A stretch of 64,000 nucleotides of DNA, taken from Bombus terrestris (Eukaryota; Arthropoda; Insecta; Hymenoptera; Apidae). Below the pieces are notes generated by a model. It was given only the letters and a program-made list of their open reading frames with translations. It searched no databases and was not told the DNA's origin. Of the stretch, positions 40,201 through 55,200 are shown in pieces. A program made the position numbers and the translations under genes. Position 1 is the first letter of the stretch. Every line of letters begins with the position of its first letter. The stretch lies in assembly GCF_910591885.1 (NCBI RefSeq), contig NC_063274.1, positions 2,232,001 through 2,296,000 of the forward strand, in the 5' to 3' direction.

Positions 40201-43200
40201 GAATACTGAATCAAATTGTAGTTGTCTTTAACAATTTAATCCTATAATAAATATGTATACACGGCTATTTACAAATTTAGTTTCGATACAAATTTTCGAA
40301 TGAAAGAAAAAAATAATAATAAGAAAAGAATAATAGAATAATACAGATTTTGTGTCTATACTATATTATAACTTAAACGTAACTTTTAAATAAAATAATA
40401 GACGAATGAAATACATACGGGTAATTCTTTTAATTTAATCACTGAAAAATGTTCACTAATTGTTTTATATCTTTATATATTCTCTATATCGTTTATATCT
40501 TGTTTTAAACTTGATTTCGATCAACAACTCGCCGATACATAAACCTAATGTAGCTGATCGCCAAGTATTTCGAAGTATAAATCCGTCGATACTGCATTTC
40601 GAATAATTTTGCTAAACGAAACCATGCGATTATTGTATTTGTAGGATGGTTTAATTAATATTTACTTATGCGAGTTTACCCGGCAGTGTATAGATCCGGA
40701 GACAGAATTAAATTGGTTTTCGGTAATTAACTAGGCACCTGTTGATTTAAAGTAACATTCTGGGAAACATTGACAAGGCCCGCGCACGCACGTATATTAT
40801 AATTACTATAGAAGGATACTGGACAGAAAATGCAGGACGGCTGTTCGATGTTGTTCATGGAACGTTCCACCGCACCTTGTATTTTTCTTTAAATTGTCAC
40901 TGGGTTTTTTGAGCTGTCTTCGTCATGTTCACAGGGAAACATCTGGCAGCAGCTTCTCTCTTTCCACTTCATCCTGGAACTAGTCAACACCATTCCGTTC
41001 ACCATCACGGTGAGTCATTCACTCTCTATATTTTCTACATATAGCTTTTTAACAATTTGACACATCCTTTTGCTTTGTATACTTTGTGTTAGATATAAGA
41101 TAGTAATACGTGTACATTCTTATATTATTCTTTAATATAGTGTTTTCTTTTTTTTATTTACTTCTTGTCGATAGAATTAAAAAATTAAAAGAAGCGAATG
41201 ACTATACGGACTTAATAATGTATATAATCAACGATACATTGCTTTTCTAAAAGATATTAAACGAAGCAGAAATAAATTTACAAGGAAACAAGAGAATGAA
41301 ATCGTATTTCACAGACGTTTTACGAATATAAAGAAAATATCGTAAGAATAGCTGAACAATTCGACCATTGCATTTTCCAAGCGTTGAGACAGAAGTACAT
41401 AAAGCCATGAAACGGTTTATTAAGACACGGTTTGATAAGAAAGAGAAAGGAAAAGGTTTCTCGGGCGTTTGGAGCCTGCGGCAGACAATAAAACGAATTA
41501 TATCAACCGTGTGATTCCTTCTGAATTCCATTCCACCGAGAAATCCATAAAAATCTACCTGTTTTACGTTCCTTCTGCACGCAATATCAAAAGATTCTAA
41601 TGCAGCTTTATTGGTCGAATCTCGAACCACGATATATAGCCGATCAGCCGTAGTTATGTTAACGAGCTATCATACCGAAAGAGTAAAGAACTTGTTGCTT
41701 TGCATCGACTCGATATACGATGTCGATGTATACAGATACATACACGGACGCTTTTTCCCAACTACATATGTGAAACTAAAAGTTTATAACAATTGCGAAC
41801 TACATAGAAAAATTGTGACAAGTAATTTTTTCGATCTTTGGACTTTCACGTTGCTTAAATAACTAAAAAGAAATAGAAATTTCATACTTTATAATGGAAT
41901 TATTTAATAACAGATAGGAAAAGAAGAAAGTAGGGAAAGAAAGTAAAGAAAGGGAACCTAGTCTCTAGTATGCTATTGCTCTTACTGATTCCAGAGTTCT
42001 AGAAAAAGTGAGTCGATATTTAACAAACTTCTGACTACTAATACATTGGCAATTTTAACCGAATAAATTAACGATAAAGTTTAATGGCTGCAGAAATATT
42101 AATTTTTAATAAATTGAAAATTCTTAATCACAATTTGAGGAATTTGGTAGTATTAATTTAATAGTATTTCTTCAACGTGTAGGATAAATTAGATTCGATC
42201 TTGGTGTATCGATCTGTGCCCTATTGGGACCAACTCTGATTTGAAAGCGAACAGGATTTAACAACATCAGAGGATTGTGTACGGAATTTAATTGGCTTAG
42301 ACTCATTAGTATTGTGTCACCTCGGTGACATTTCAGCAAGTCCAGTAAATCCCAAGTCATCGCTCCTTATAACTATAATCACTCGTAAAATATTTGTTCT
42401 ACGGAAGGTAAATAAATCTGGTTTTAAGAAAAATGTAACCCGTTAACAATAACCATTTTACAATAAACATTTTACAAAATGATGTCCCTGGTACGTGATA
42501 TTTTCTACGCCAATGTGTACATGTTAAAGACATAATGGAATTATCGACTGTATCAGTTAACGATTTTCACAATCTTGTAATATTAAAATAATTATAAACT
42601 TTGTCGTGCGAGTAAATTTATAAAATTATTGTTTTCATTAGTTTTTGTACGCCAAGTTTTAATATAAAGTTTCCTATAAAATTTGAAAATTGAAATTAAA
42701 AATTTGTTCTGTAAAAAATACCGTGTGAAATAAATTAAATAACGCGTGTAATATCAAAATATATATTGCGAAATGAAAAATTATGAATTAATTTTAAAAT
42801 TATTATATATTATACAATTTTTGTTGACTGTTTTCTGTACATGTATATGGAGATTCGAACAAAATTAAATGCTGTCTATACGGAACATTTCACTTAATTC
42901 GATAGTAGATTAAGAGGATGAAGACTCTTGATATACAATTATGTTTTGTTTTTGCCGCATTCTAAACAGCGTTAAAATAACGTAAAAATAAGTACAGTTT
43001 TATTTTTTAGGTCAGCATTTACATCACATGACAAGCTATTCGTGACTTTCGAGCGTGGCTTATACTTTTTTTTTTTTAACGAGTTTTATTTTTAAAAAGT
43101 ATCATGAGAACTTCTTTTCCCTTTTACGTTAATGATCATTTACGATTATGATCGTCTAACTGGCAGTCTATAGGCTTCAATTAACTTATGAACTGATGCC

Positions 43201-46200
43201 AATAGCTCACGAACTTTCTAATTAAACACGTATCTAAACATTACTCACGTTTTTATGTAATTTCAATTCAATTCTCTAAGTGTGAAAGTCACCAATTCTG
43301 TTTCATTTTATATTTTATATTGGCATATTTATAATTTGAAAATTTAGGATATAGTATCTTTACCTGAGGTTCCAAACTTTTCAAATCGTACATTTTTTAT
43401 TTCGAAATTTGTATTCGTCATCAACGAAATTTCTTACATAATCTCGCCTCCTTTCTTCCAAAGAAATGTTACATGGATGTATGAAGTATCTGGAGAAAAC
43501 AGTGATGGACGCTAATTGCTGTCACTTCGAAGCATGTTTGTTCTTCGATGGTAGAGAAGCGAGAACAATAGGCAAACTCATTATTCTTGCGTGCATTTAC
43601 AGTTGCGTTTGCAAATATATATATATATATATATATTCGATGGAATGTATATGAGACGAGTCTTTCGTTTCTTAAATTAGCTTTCCACAAAAATTATTCT
43701 AATACACAAGTACAGATTAAAATTAGTTTAATATTTGGGCCCACTCGCATAATAATTTATTAACTAATAATATTATCAAATTGTACTGAGTGTGGACTAC
43801 ACGCTTCTGTTGGACAAATAATTTTTTATAATTTTGTGATTTTGTGTTGAACAAGACGATTAAAAATCACTTTTAAATTTTTGTTTCATTACCAATCTTG
43901 TTACTGCTATATGCAAAAATTTATTAATACCGACATAATTTTGCTCATAATGTTAGTTCGATTGTGCAGGAGAGCCTTTTGGTAGTAATTATATAACGAT
44001 ATTTAGTTATTTACAGTAAATTATTACACAGTAATGTTAATAGCAAGTAGTATGATTAGTAGCAAATTATTAATTATATTTTTAGCTACTTTATCCACCA
44101 ATGCGAAATCTGTTCATCCCGGTATTCCTAAACTGCTGGTTGGCAAAACATTCATTGCAGAATATGTTCGTAAGTAATTGACATATACCGCTTAGTATTA
44201 AATTGTTCGTCTTCATCTCGTTATCATCGATACTCGTGTTTCAGAACGATCTACACAGAGCTATGCAAAAGTCCCAATCAGCTTTAAGTCAGCAACTTAT
44301 GATCCTTAGTGCTACGTTACTGTGCCTTGTCTTTACTAGGTGAGTAAAATTATAAATTATTCTAAATATTTATTATTAAAATAATAGAAATTTAGAAATT
44401 CAAATGCAAGTTAATGATTTTTTTTCATAAAAATAACAGCACGTACAATGTCACCGTATTGTGAAATAGGATATAACACTCTTCAAAATAATTTATTCAA
44501 CTTAAAGGTTTCATGATAGACACTAAATACATAATCTTTTGCTTATAATAAAAAGAAAAATATTTTCTCGATTTTTGTAAATTCACCACAACCATACGTA
44601 AATTTCGTTTTCTAATTATAAACAAATAATATTTACCGAACAGAAGCATAATCATCCTGTGTAAGGAAATAGTCTCTATCTTTTCTTTAATAACTTCTGT
44701 TTTCTTCGATGCAACGAATGAACGAATTAAAATTCCGTCTTCGCGCTGGTCGACTTTTCTCTCGGTTCCTTAGCCGTCCACAACAATTATGTAAGTTTAT
44801 CCAAAGCGCATGTTACGTGGCTTGCATACAAGTCATATTACATTATCCAAATAACGAGGAAACTTTGCCAATCAGGAACAGACGCTTCCATTTACGAATT
44901 CTCAGATTTCCTGGACGGTGTTACGATTTAGACAGAGAAACAACGATCCCAGGCCTAATTTCCTCGATTCAAAGATTCTTTCATCGAATTTATGACAAAT
45001 CTTTATTATCGAGATACATCTTGATAATTAGAAAAAGACATGAAATTTGGTATTATAAAAGTTTGGTATTATAAAAAAACTCAGAAATTTCAAGACATTT
45101 ATTTAGAATTTTCTTTTAATTTCCATTTCAAATAATTATTCTTAACATGCGGTTCTCACTTTTATATAGGCGCAATACAAGATCATTATATCTATTAAAC
45201 GCAATTTCCAATTTTCTATCAAAACTCATTATACCATCCTAAAGGCAGTGCATTTGTTCGAGTAGTTACACGTTGCTCGAACGATGAAAGGCAATATTCC
45301 AGGCAACTCGAAAATTATCAATTAAAACCAAAGAATAACTATAATTTCGCGTACCTGTTAAATCTGTAACCCATCTGGGATATTCTCTTGGAGGGTTCAA
45401 TATGATTTATTCATTTAGAGTGAATGACGATGTATATAATAATATCCGCGTAGGATTATTGATAATTCAAGATACCTCAGTGGACTAACACCAGCATTTC
45501 ATTTCTCTCGTACGTATTATTAACTTGCTCCTTTGCTTGCGAACCACGAAAAGTTAGCTTGACGTCGGTGTATTTATTATGCGAATGACGTCAAATGATA
45601 TTCTATGCTTGAGAATTATGTAAAATTTCCTGCATCCATATTATCCAACACCTGTATTTTGTATTATTTAATGAGATAAACGGAAAGTTAAACAACCAGT
45701 GGGATAACTATTCTCTATTCAGTACGACGCGATGATCTCGACACCCTCGATGTTGCTTTATCATTCCACGATTGCTACTGTTCCTTGAAAGAAATTTAGT
45801 TATGTAAGGAAGTAGAATAAATATCGGAGGTATCTTAACATTTGGACTTGTAGAGCATACATACATACACGTACATACGTACAGTGTTCACAGAGTATAT
45901 ATACCAAGCTTTTAAACTAAATATATTCTCTAGATATGAATAACAAAAAAGATGTTATATAAGTACACTGTAACAATAGTTATAAATATTCCAGTATGGT
46001 CCTTTATTCCGGACTACTCCTCATCATGAGCCTTGTCATTAAATCTGCCGACATCGACGTCAATTGAAAGTTAAGATTTGTCCAAGATAGTACACGCTAA
46101 AGCGTACGTGGTAAAATCGATACGCAAAGGTGTTAACACTCGTACATATGCACATTATTGTACATATGTATGCAATATCCTCGTAAGGATTACGATCGCG

Positions 46201-49200
46201 CCACGAAGGGATGAAACTTGCCTGATTGACCCAGATCGCAATGTGGGACAAATGTTAATAAGTAATCGTGGCGGCTCGTGCAGATGGATTGGTATCGCCA
46301 TCGATCGTCCTGATTCATTATTTACGGTGTAATTCTAGAACGGCGTACTTGTAAGCTCGCCCTTGCTACCGCGACTTAGTCGGATGTCCCCTATCTGTTG
46401 GCCGATCACGGCATTATTCGGAAGTCGTTTCTCAAACGGGGGAACGAGGTAAGGTGCACGTACTTACGTTGTCACGGTTCGCCTATGTTCGTTCGTTCCA
46501 CGGTGAAATATTTTGGGAACGCAGTCCTGGCATAGAGAAACGGCTACGTTTCAAGGGAAAAGACGCTCGAGTCGAATTATTTCCGAACATTTGTAAAGCA
46601 ATGCAGAAACTTGAGTTTCACGAGTTTCGAAGAGTATAAATTAGTACCTGAGAGTTATCATGAATTATTACAATTTACCATCGAATTTATCGAATTTGGT
46701 TTAATTTGAAGAATTATCGATCAACGGATTTATTTCTTATCAATATTGAAGATTAACTTGTTTTATTTATTAATATATATGTAATGAATTCACGTTAAAA
46801 GAACAAGGTTCAAGACGATACAACAAAATTAACAGAGACAAACAATAAGGAAGAACAGAGATTCAAAATAACTTACAAATAATTTATCTCGTTTTCAAGA
46901 ATCCAATAGTCCATAAAAATGTAAAGAAGCAGAGAATTCAATAATATAAACGAGTCAAACGCTGCTCATCCTAATTACTGCGTAACATATAATCTGTTTC
47001 ACGATCACGTATTTAATTACTGCGAAATGTAAAGCGTTTGCGTTAACGTGTTTTTTCATTCATTACAAAACAAACCTGTTCAACCTGTCACGTTACATTT
47101 TTTATACGAAACAACGAAACGATAACGTTAACCTGGTAACAGCGCGGCGAAATTATGCGTACAGCTTGCACATATTCGTAAATAGCACGCGCCGGTTAAT
47201 GAGCGAAATTTATTATCTTCTGGTCCAGTTATTGCGCCGGACCAGACGTTATCTATTTCACTGTCACTGTGAAAATCACTTGACGTTCGCCTTACGAATG
47301 GGCTTGTCGCGCCTAGAAGATGTATAGTTGCCGCCACACTTCGTTAGAACGACTACTTGTAGAGTTTACAAGGAACAGGCTCTGCTTATAAGCTGCATTC
47401 TCGGAGTTGAACGGAACGAGCAACTCTTCTGCACAATCAATATTGATAATGCGGCAGGGTTAGCGTGCCTGCGTTCTTGAAAATAGATAGAATAAGTGAA
47501 ACGCGTTATAAATGATTATCGTTACCCTGGACGAAATTTTGTTCAACGAAAATGTACCTACTTTCTTGTCTAAGGGAAATTTACTAAAGATATTTGATTG
47601 CTCTATAAACGTGATGTTTTTATACAATTATTAAATTGCACAAAAATTCCTGTTGTTTATTATTTATTCTGCTATCTAAATCTATATTCGATATTTATAT
47701 CTTATTTATATTGCTAAATGGTGAAAGAAATGTAACTTTGACTTATCGTTTCGACAAAGACATTATGGCCTCCGTAATCAAGTTTCTTCAATTTTTCATG
47801 AAAATATCTTTTAAGTTTGTCCGATTTTGAAGATCAAAATTCTTATTTCAAAACCGATCGCATCACATTGCGCGTGATACACAACAAGATATTGCACTGC
47901 ATAATCCTTGTAAATGTATTCTGTAATTATACGGCGGAAGAGCGATTATCTAGTTAACTCATGAAGTTGTGGATCTCGTGGTAAATCCTTTTATAGAATC
48001 AGCCAATTTGTATTCGATATATTGGTAGCAAACCAAAATATAGATCATTTTTTTATAATATCGATTGTATCGTGTGGCGAATGTAGCTTCTGAATATTGG
48101 AACTTTATTATCTAAAAAATGAAAAAGTTTTCGGAACACTGGCGAAAATCAAACTATAGTTTAATCGAGTGGTGCGAATTTACGCGGCATGTGACCAACT
48201 ATCCGCGTACGGTGTAACCACGTTCATAAAAATTCATGTGTTTTGGATTCATGTGTTTAACGCTCGTATGAGTTCGCGCATTCAGAAGCCAGAAGATCGA
48301 AATGCACGCATCATTAAGTATGCATATACAGGCTCGCGAAGCGAAAATGTTGTATATATTTTATTGTTCTGACCAACTATTGCTCTAACAGATGATAAGT
48401 TTGAAATTTGTCAGAGCACGAATTTACGGTAGCTTAAGTCGCCTTAACAACTTTTGGGTATCTTCTGGAAAATTAAACCAGTTATCATATCTCAATATAA
48501 AATCTGAAAGTATGTCGATCGACGCGAAGTTACCTGTGGTATCGATACCATACTGTGGGAGTAACTAGAATCGTAATAAACGTGCAAACGATTTTGAGAA
48601 ACAATGCGGTTTTGAAACGAGCAACGAGTCCGAAAGCGTGAGGATAGTTTGGATATTTGTTGATACACATCAACGCATTCGAACGCGAATCGAAAGTCGT
48701 CCAATTAAAAAAGCAATATCGTTCCTCTCCTCTCGCTATTCAACGTTTCTTTGTTCCGTTTTTTCTTTTTTTTTTTTTTCTTTTTATTTCGGTTGACTCG
48801 CCAAGCAGCGTTTTCGAATGGGAATACTAAATCGCGGGTGAAAATGCGCAGTGAAAATTCGTACGCACGAATCAGGCGATTTCGTTTCAACGTTTCGTTC
48901 GAATTTCGATAAATAATATAAGGCGAATATTGCCTTGAATCTGTTGAAGGCCAAGTTGATCCATTCTATTCGATAATAATTTTTACACAGAATATTTTAC
49001 AACGTTAGCGAATGCAACGAAAGCGAAGGAGTTCAACGTTTTAAAATTATTCCCTTTTTTGCTGGAAAAGCAACCACGTTGATAAAGAAGGGTATTCCTT
49101 TGAGGGAAGGAGACCTATCAACTGTTAACAAAACTAATCAAAAAAGCTTATATTATATCGGAACGGTTCTAAAAATAAAGAAGATAAAACTCCTGAAACC

Positions 49201-52200
49201 TCCTATCGTCGAAACATTGAAAACAATCGTCTGAAGGAATTCTTAAGTATTTCTTTAAATCCAACGATTACATCTTACTCGATACTATTAAATTTATTTT
49301 AATTTAAAACACTTGACGAAAACATGAGAAGGTATTTGAAATACATCTCTAAATAAAAAAGGACTCATTATACAATCACCTCGTTATAGTATAAAAATAG
49401 TTGGTTAAACACGAACAGAAAGAGAAAAGACCAATTCGCACAAATATAAACCCGATACAGATATGAGAACGAGGCCGCATGCATAATACGGACTGCTGTC
49501 GTTTGTAAATGTTCTTCGTTAGAAAGAGTTCGCTTTTACCGAACGAGGTAAACGTTTTTTTAACCGCGAAGTTTCAACGATCCTTTTGCTTTCCCGAGGA
49601 TGAAAGGATATCCCTCGATGTTCGGGAAATACGAACTACTAATTGTACATCGGTTCCAGCCGACTGTAAATCATTTACATTGTAAATCATACTCGTGTCC
49701 GTAAATTATTGTCTCTGACTTGAATGAGCGGTAAAGTCTATGATCTGGTGATTCGTAAAATGCGTGTTTTAATTTGCCTGTTTCAGCGTATGTGGGATTC
49801 AACACTTCCAGAGAGCGGGGCACAGGCATCTGAATCTGTTTCAAAGCACATATTACGTTGTAGTCACGTTTTCTACCGTCGGCTACGGGGATTTTGTACC
49901 TGACATTTGGCCCTCGCAGCTTTACATGGTCATCATGATCTGCGTTGCTCTCATAGTTCTACCTACTCAGGTATGTGTTATGTTTTACGAATAATAATTT
50001 TCCTCATATTTCATCTATCTCTTAATTAACTGCGAGGAAACCGATAGGACAGTAATATATCGATAACTGAATTTCATATTAATGTCTCGTGCTTTATGCG
50101 ATAACTGCTTTAAATTATTCTGTTTAATTTTGCATTCGTGCAAAACGTTTTTACGACAATTGACACAATTTTCCGCTGTACGAAACGCCACAAAGACAGG
50201 AAGTGTTCGACTATTACTTTCTGCTATTCCAGCGATATTTATCGTTCGGTGAGTAACCAGTCACATGAAACTTTATTTCCCTTTTAACGACGAATGTTAC
50301 GACAGAGACGATGCGACGCGTGCGTTTGCTGACGATCGTAAAAGCGCTATCGATTTTCCCCCGATCATTGTCTGACGAAAATCGAAAGGCAGATGATGGC
50401 GTGAGAGTTTTATATCCAAGAACTTAATGGTCGGGAAATTACTTGAACTTAATGGCCGCAAATTCCTATACAGCGATTGAGATATCAGAAACTTAATGTT
50501 GTGAGATTCGATACGTAATATAAAACTCCATCTCTTAATTGTTTGAATTTTATTTGGGATACTCTACTCTAGTTATAGTCGACTATAAAAAATGTGAATT
50601 TACTTTATGCTGAATTACTTAATTTTAATTTATACGTTATATTTCGTGGTATTTCATAACGATAAATACCCCTGGTAATCTTTATCGTGTTATATATCTT
50701 GCATTAAGTTAATTAATTTGAGGATATTTAACTCTAATTTGTATTCTATATTTTATACAATAAAATGGTGATCTTCGTGACTTAAAATACAGAAAACAAG
50801 GGAGTAAATTTCACCGATTGAATGATCTCTTTAAATTTACCGAAATACTATTTTTCTAGATTTCACAAGTACGCTATTCACCGCTGCGTCATCGTGTCAA
50901 GTGACACATTGAATTATTATACATAATCTATATTTAATAAGCCCAATTTGGAATTGAAATTTAAACTGAAACGCGATACCGACACATCTCTCGAGTTCGA
51001 GTACACATAATCCTTTTTACGAGTGTGCTACGGTATAATAAAACAAGCGAATAAGTACTTATATCTTGACTAAACTAAATTTAACTAAACTCGACCAAAT
51101 TAAAACACTAAAAGTAAAAAGTAATCCCTCTCCACAGTCGTGTCATCGATCGTTACGTTAATTAATGATTGAATAAGCAAACAGCTAATAACCGTTAATA
51201 TAGAATGTTGTTTGGAACTCTGCGAATGGTTGCAATGATATAAAGTCAACGATGTGTCATACGTATACTGCTTCTATAACTGTGAATGTAATTGTAAATG
51301 AAAGGTACAGCTAGTTATCATCATAAATGACTTCGCTACAGTAATTAATCTACGATATACAAGTAAATAGCGTGGCATACAAAACTCATTGCCAGCCCTT
51401 TGTGTGTTTATGAAAGGATTCATAAAATTTCGATGTGTAGCGTGTAATCTAATTAATATTCGTCGGTAACAAACGTTTAATTAAATCCTTTATGGTGGCG
51501 GAAGCTAACCTAAATACCCTATCCTACTTGTTGACCGAAATCATTGACTAATGACAGTAGGAGATATCAAAGGCTAGCTGTCGGTTGATGGCACAGATTG
51601 CGATGACAGCGATAAACGTGCGATTCAGCCGTCAGGACTGTCGATGACGTATAATACGCGAATATTCTGATAAAAGGAAGCCTTAGGATACAGATACATC
51701 TGCATAATAAATTAGAATCGACAGAATTTACTGACTTGATATAATTTTCGTAATGTAGTGTTATTATTTTAATCGATATTTTTCAATCTGTTATATAGAT
51801 CTCAAATAATTGTAAAATTACGATATGGTATAGTTTTATTTGACATTTATTTTGAAATAAAAATATTTCCTCGGGAAATACAATTTTTCGATAAAATTAT
51901 ATTTAACGATTTGCAATGAAAATTAGAAATCTTTTACTAGAGCGACAAAAGCGTGCAAAGAAAAAATAAGCAATTTTTAAAATTGTTGGAATTTAAGATT
52001 CATAAAATCTCTCTTTCAGTGAACACTCTAGAAATTTGTCAATATATTAGGTTGTCCGAAAAGTATCTTTCCTTTACAGACACGTCTTTTACAACGACGC
52101 ATCTTTCATCAACGTCAGAACAAAATGGGTCATACGTAATTCGATAAAATAATATAAAACGAAAAATGTTGTGCATCCATTATTTGCTTATAAAACGAAA

Positions 52201-55200
52201 GAAGCTTTTCGGACGACCTAATAATTTGCTACATTCTGCGACTCTAGAAGTACCTTCGAATTTGATTTTTTATCTCAATAAAAGTTGTCCTTGCATTTTA
52301 CTCGAAAAAATAGGGAATACGATTATTCTACGATAATTATAATCAGATAGCTAATAAATGACAAGTAGGTGTGTAGTGACTCCGAAATTTCTCTAACAGT
52401 TTGAGCAGTTGGCTTTCACGTGGATGGAAAGACAAAAACTAGGTGGCTCGTATTCCTCGCACAGAGCGCAAAGCGAGAAACACGTGGTGGTATGTAGTAC
52501 AACGCTGCAAGCCGACACCATCATGGATTTTCTAAATGAATTTTACGCCCATCCCCTTCTACAGGTGAGAAATTCGATCGTGCAATTACTCTCGGCCAAT
52601 TTAATTTCCTTCTCGATTTTCTTCACCATTTTCCTCTGTTCTACTGACATAGTACGGTTTCAAATTTACAAATTCGATTTTAACAATTATAATTCGTTAC
52701 TTTATTATCAAATTGATTAAAATAAAATTTAAATCAACATCTTAACAATATCAACTCTTCATGCGTAATTATAACGCAATAAGAGTTTCAGTATATTCTT
52801 GACAAAAGTTTCATGAATTTAATTATAATTAGGACTACTACGTTGTATTATTGTCACCTATGGAGCTGGATACCACGATGAGAATGATTCTACAAGTGCC
52901 CATTTGGGCGCAAAGGGTAATCTATATTCAAGGATCGTGTTTGAAAGATAGCGATCTTACCAGGGCGAGAATGAACGAGGCCGAAGCTTGCTTCGTTCTT
53001 GCTGCAAGAAATTACGCTGACAAAACCGCTGCTGACGAGCACACGATACTCAGGTCAGTTCCGTTTGAAGAATTGAAAAAAAAAAAAAGAAAAGAAAAAT
53101 CGTACAAGGAACATTGATAAATTATTAACTTATCGAACGATTAATTTTTAACAATTTTATACACATAAAGAATATGTGGATAACATGTCGTGTAATATGC
53201 AATGACTTTTCCCGTTGACTGAGAATAAAGAAGAATGTCTTATCGATATTTCGATGATCGGCAACAGGTCGTGGGCAGTGAAGGATTTTGCACCAAACGT
53301 TCCTCAGTACGTACAAATCTTCCGTCCGGAGAACAAACTTCACGTGAAGTTCGCGGAACACGTGGTGTGCGAAGACGAATTCAAGTACGCCCTTTTGGCG
53401 AATAATTGCACGTGCCCTGGTGCTTCAACCTTGGTTACTCTTCTACTGCACACTTCCAGAGGACAGTAAGTATAAAAGCGAATTTTTCCATTGAAAGAAT
53501 TACACAGAAATCAATCAAATAGCGTTTTGTCGTGGCAAGTCATTAATTGAAGTTTATTGGAAGAAAATGATCGGTCTGTCCCTGACTTTTTAGAGAGGGA
53601 CAGCAATCGCAGGAAGAGTGGCACAGGCTGTACGGTAAATGTTCCGGAAACGAGATTTATCACATTATTCTCGGAGATTCTCGGTTTTTCGGCGAGTACG
53701 AGGGTAAATCCTTCACTTACGCGTCCTTTCACAGTCATCGTAAATATGGAGTTGCATTAGTCGCGGTCCGCCCAGCGGAACTTCCGGAATTTTACGAAGA
53801 TACCATCCTTTTAAATCCTGGTAATTTTCAAATAACGTACAATTCACGCATGATATTCTCGCTCTTATACGTATTCTCACACTCAAAATCAAGGACCACG
53901 TAAATAACAACTAGCCCCAACATATCACACTGAAAGACGTATTTTCCCCCCAAAACGTATACAATCTTTTATTTAATCTCTTAACCATCAAAATCTACCA
54001 TCGATCGAGGTTCTCAAAAATTATCTAACTCGCTTCAATGTATCACAAGGTCCGCGACACATAATGAAGAAAACGGACACCTGTTACTACATGAGCATTA
54101 CAAAGGAGGAGAATTCGGCGTTCGTGGTGGCGAACAACCAAACTGGAACCGTGGCGGAGGGTACGCAAGTGGTCGTGGAGACGAAGACCGATGGGACCGG
54201 AAACATGAACAGTAATTCGGCCAGCAACACAACAACGAACAACACCACTACCACGATGAACTCTGGCATAGGGGCAGGCACTACAACGACAACGACGACG
54301 ACGATCTCTACCAGCTGCACGATCGCCGGTGGTGATGGGAACGGTACTGCAAACAAGCCCGGTGCCAACGAGCACCATCGTTATTCCAACAGTTGTAACA
54401 ATGCGCTGAACGAAACAGCTTGCTGCAGACAGGAGACGACCTGCGCGGGGCCCCGTGGACAGAACGTACACGGTACACAGGCACACAGGGCCCCACAGGT
54501 TATTTTGCAGGTCCTCCCTAGCACGCCCACACCACTCGAACACCACAACATACTCGCATCCAATGTCCACCGTGAGTGTCGCATGCGCTTGCCCTTATCT
54601 TCTTTTCTTTTATCTTACTCTCTTTTTGGTATTGATTCTCGTTGTTCCTTTCGTCTTTTTCATCTGATTTTGGCGATACGATTTATAGCTGTACTTTGAT
54701 ATATCCGTTTTCCCTTCTTTTATATCGGTGGACAATTTAATCTTACGCAAGGATATTTGGGCACTTTTATACGTTATCGGAAGAAAGCTCGAAGGGCAGG
54801 ATGAAGTTAGTACGATTATTAATGAATTATCGTTGTGAGAAAGATGAGAAGAGTATCTATGATATTAATGGCAAATGGTAATGTTTCATTTATTTCGCGT
54901 TATGCGGTAGAAATAATGAAGAATGATACAGTGGATCTGGTTCTAACGATGCCTCTGTATATTGGGATTTATAAATAATTAATTTGTCAAAGAATATAGT
55001 TTAATATAACTTAGATAGGTATAGTTTGAGAAAGTATTAGATTTAGGGAATATTTATCGAATAAAAATTAGTTATGGGATTAACTGTAAGAAGCTTCGAA
55101 CACATTATCATTTAATTCTGTGGAAAAATGTATTCAACAGTTATCACAAATTTATAACTCCGTCACTTCATACAGTTCCACTTACAATGATATATTTTAT

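Larger units (their letters stand above)
29170..40934 (+). other. SLO2 intron 3, mobile-element-rich
   Basis: GTACGC to TTCACAG, 11765 bp, the largest intron in view. It carries the inverted transposon copy, Tc1-like remnants, the LINE inside a probable LTR, and a 72-bp duplication. GC-richer blocks near 34790-35040 and 36050-36430 and an open minus frame at 37162-37455 have no recognisable product. An A17 run lies at 39069-39085. No nested gene is supported. Confidence 0.65.

Noticed and set aside
43959..43980. Similarity between TTCGATTGTGCAGGAGA here and TTCGATCGTGCAGGAGA near 22411
   Set aside because: The match is about 17 bp with no extension on either side; it may be chance and gives no defined repeat.
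48705..48890. Minus-strand frame with a Lys run
   Set aside because: The Lys run is a translated poly(T) tract (48766-48779 and neighbours); the rest is unremarkable.
54043..54570. 175-codon minus-strand frame, and a 211-codon + frame (54064-54699)
   Set aside because: The minus frame is the antisense of SLO2 exon l, open because that exon is GC-rich. The + frame is exon l read past its donor at 54571 into the intron.
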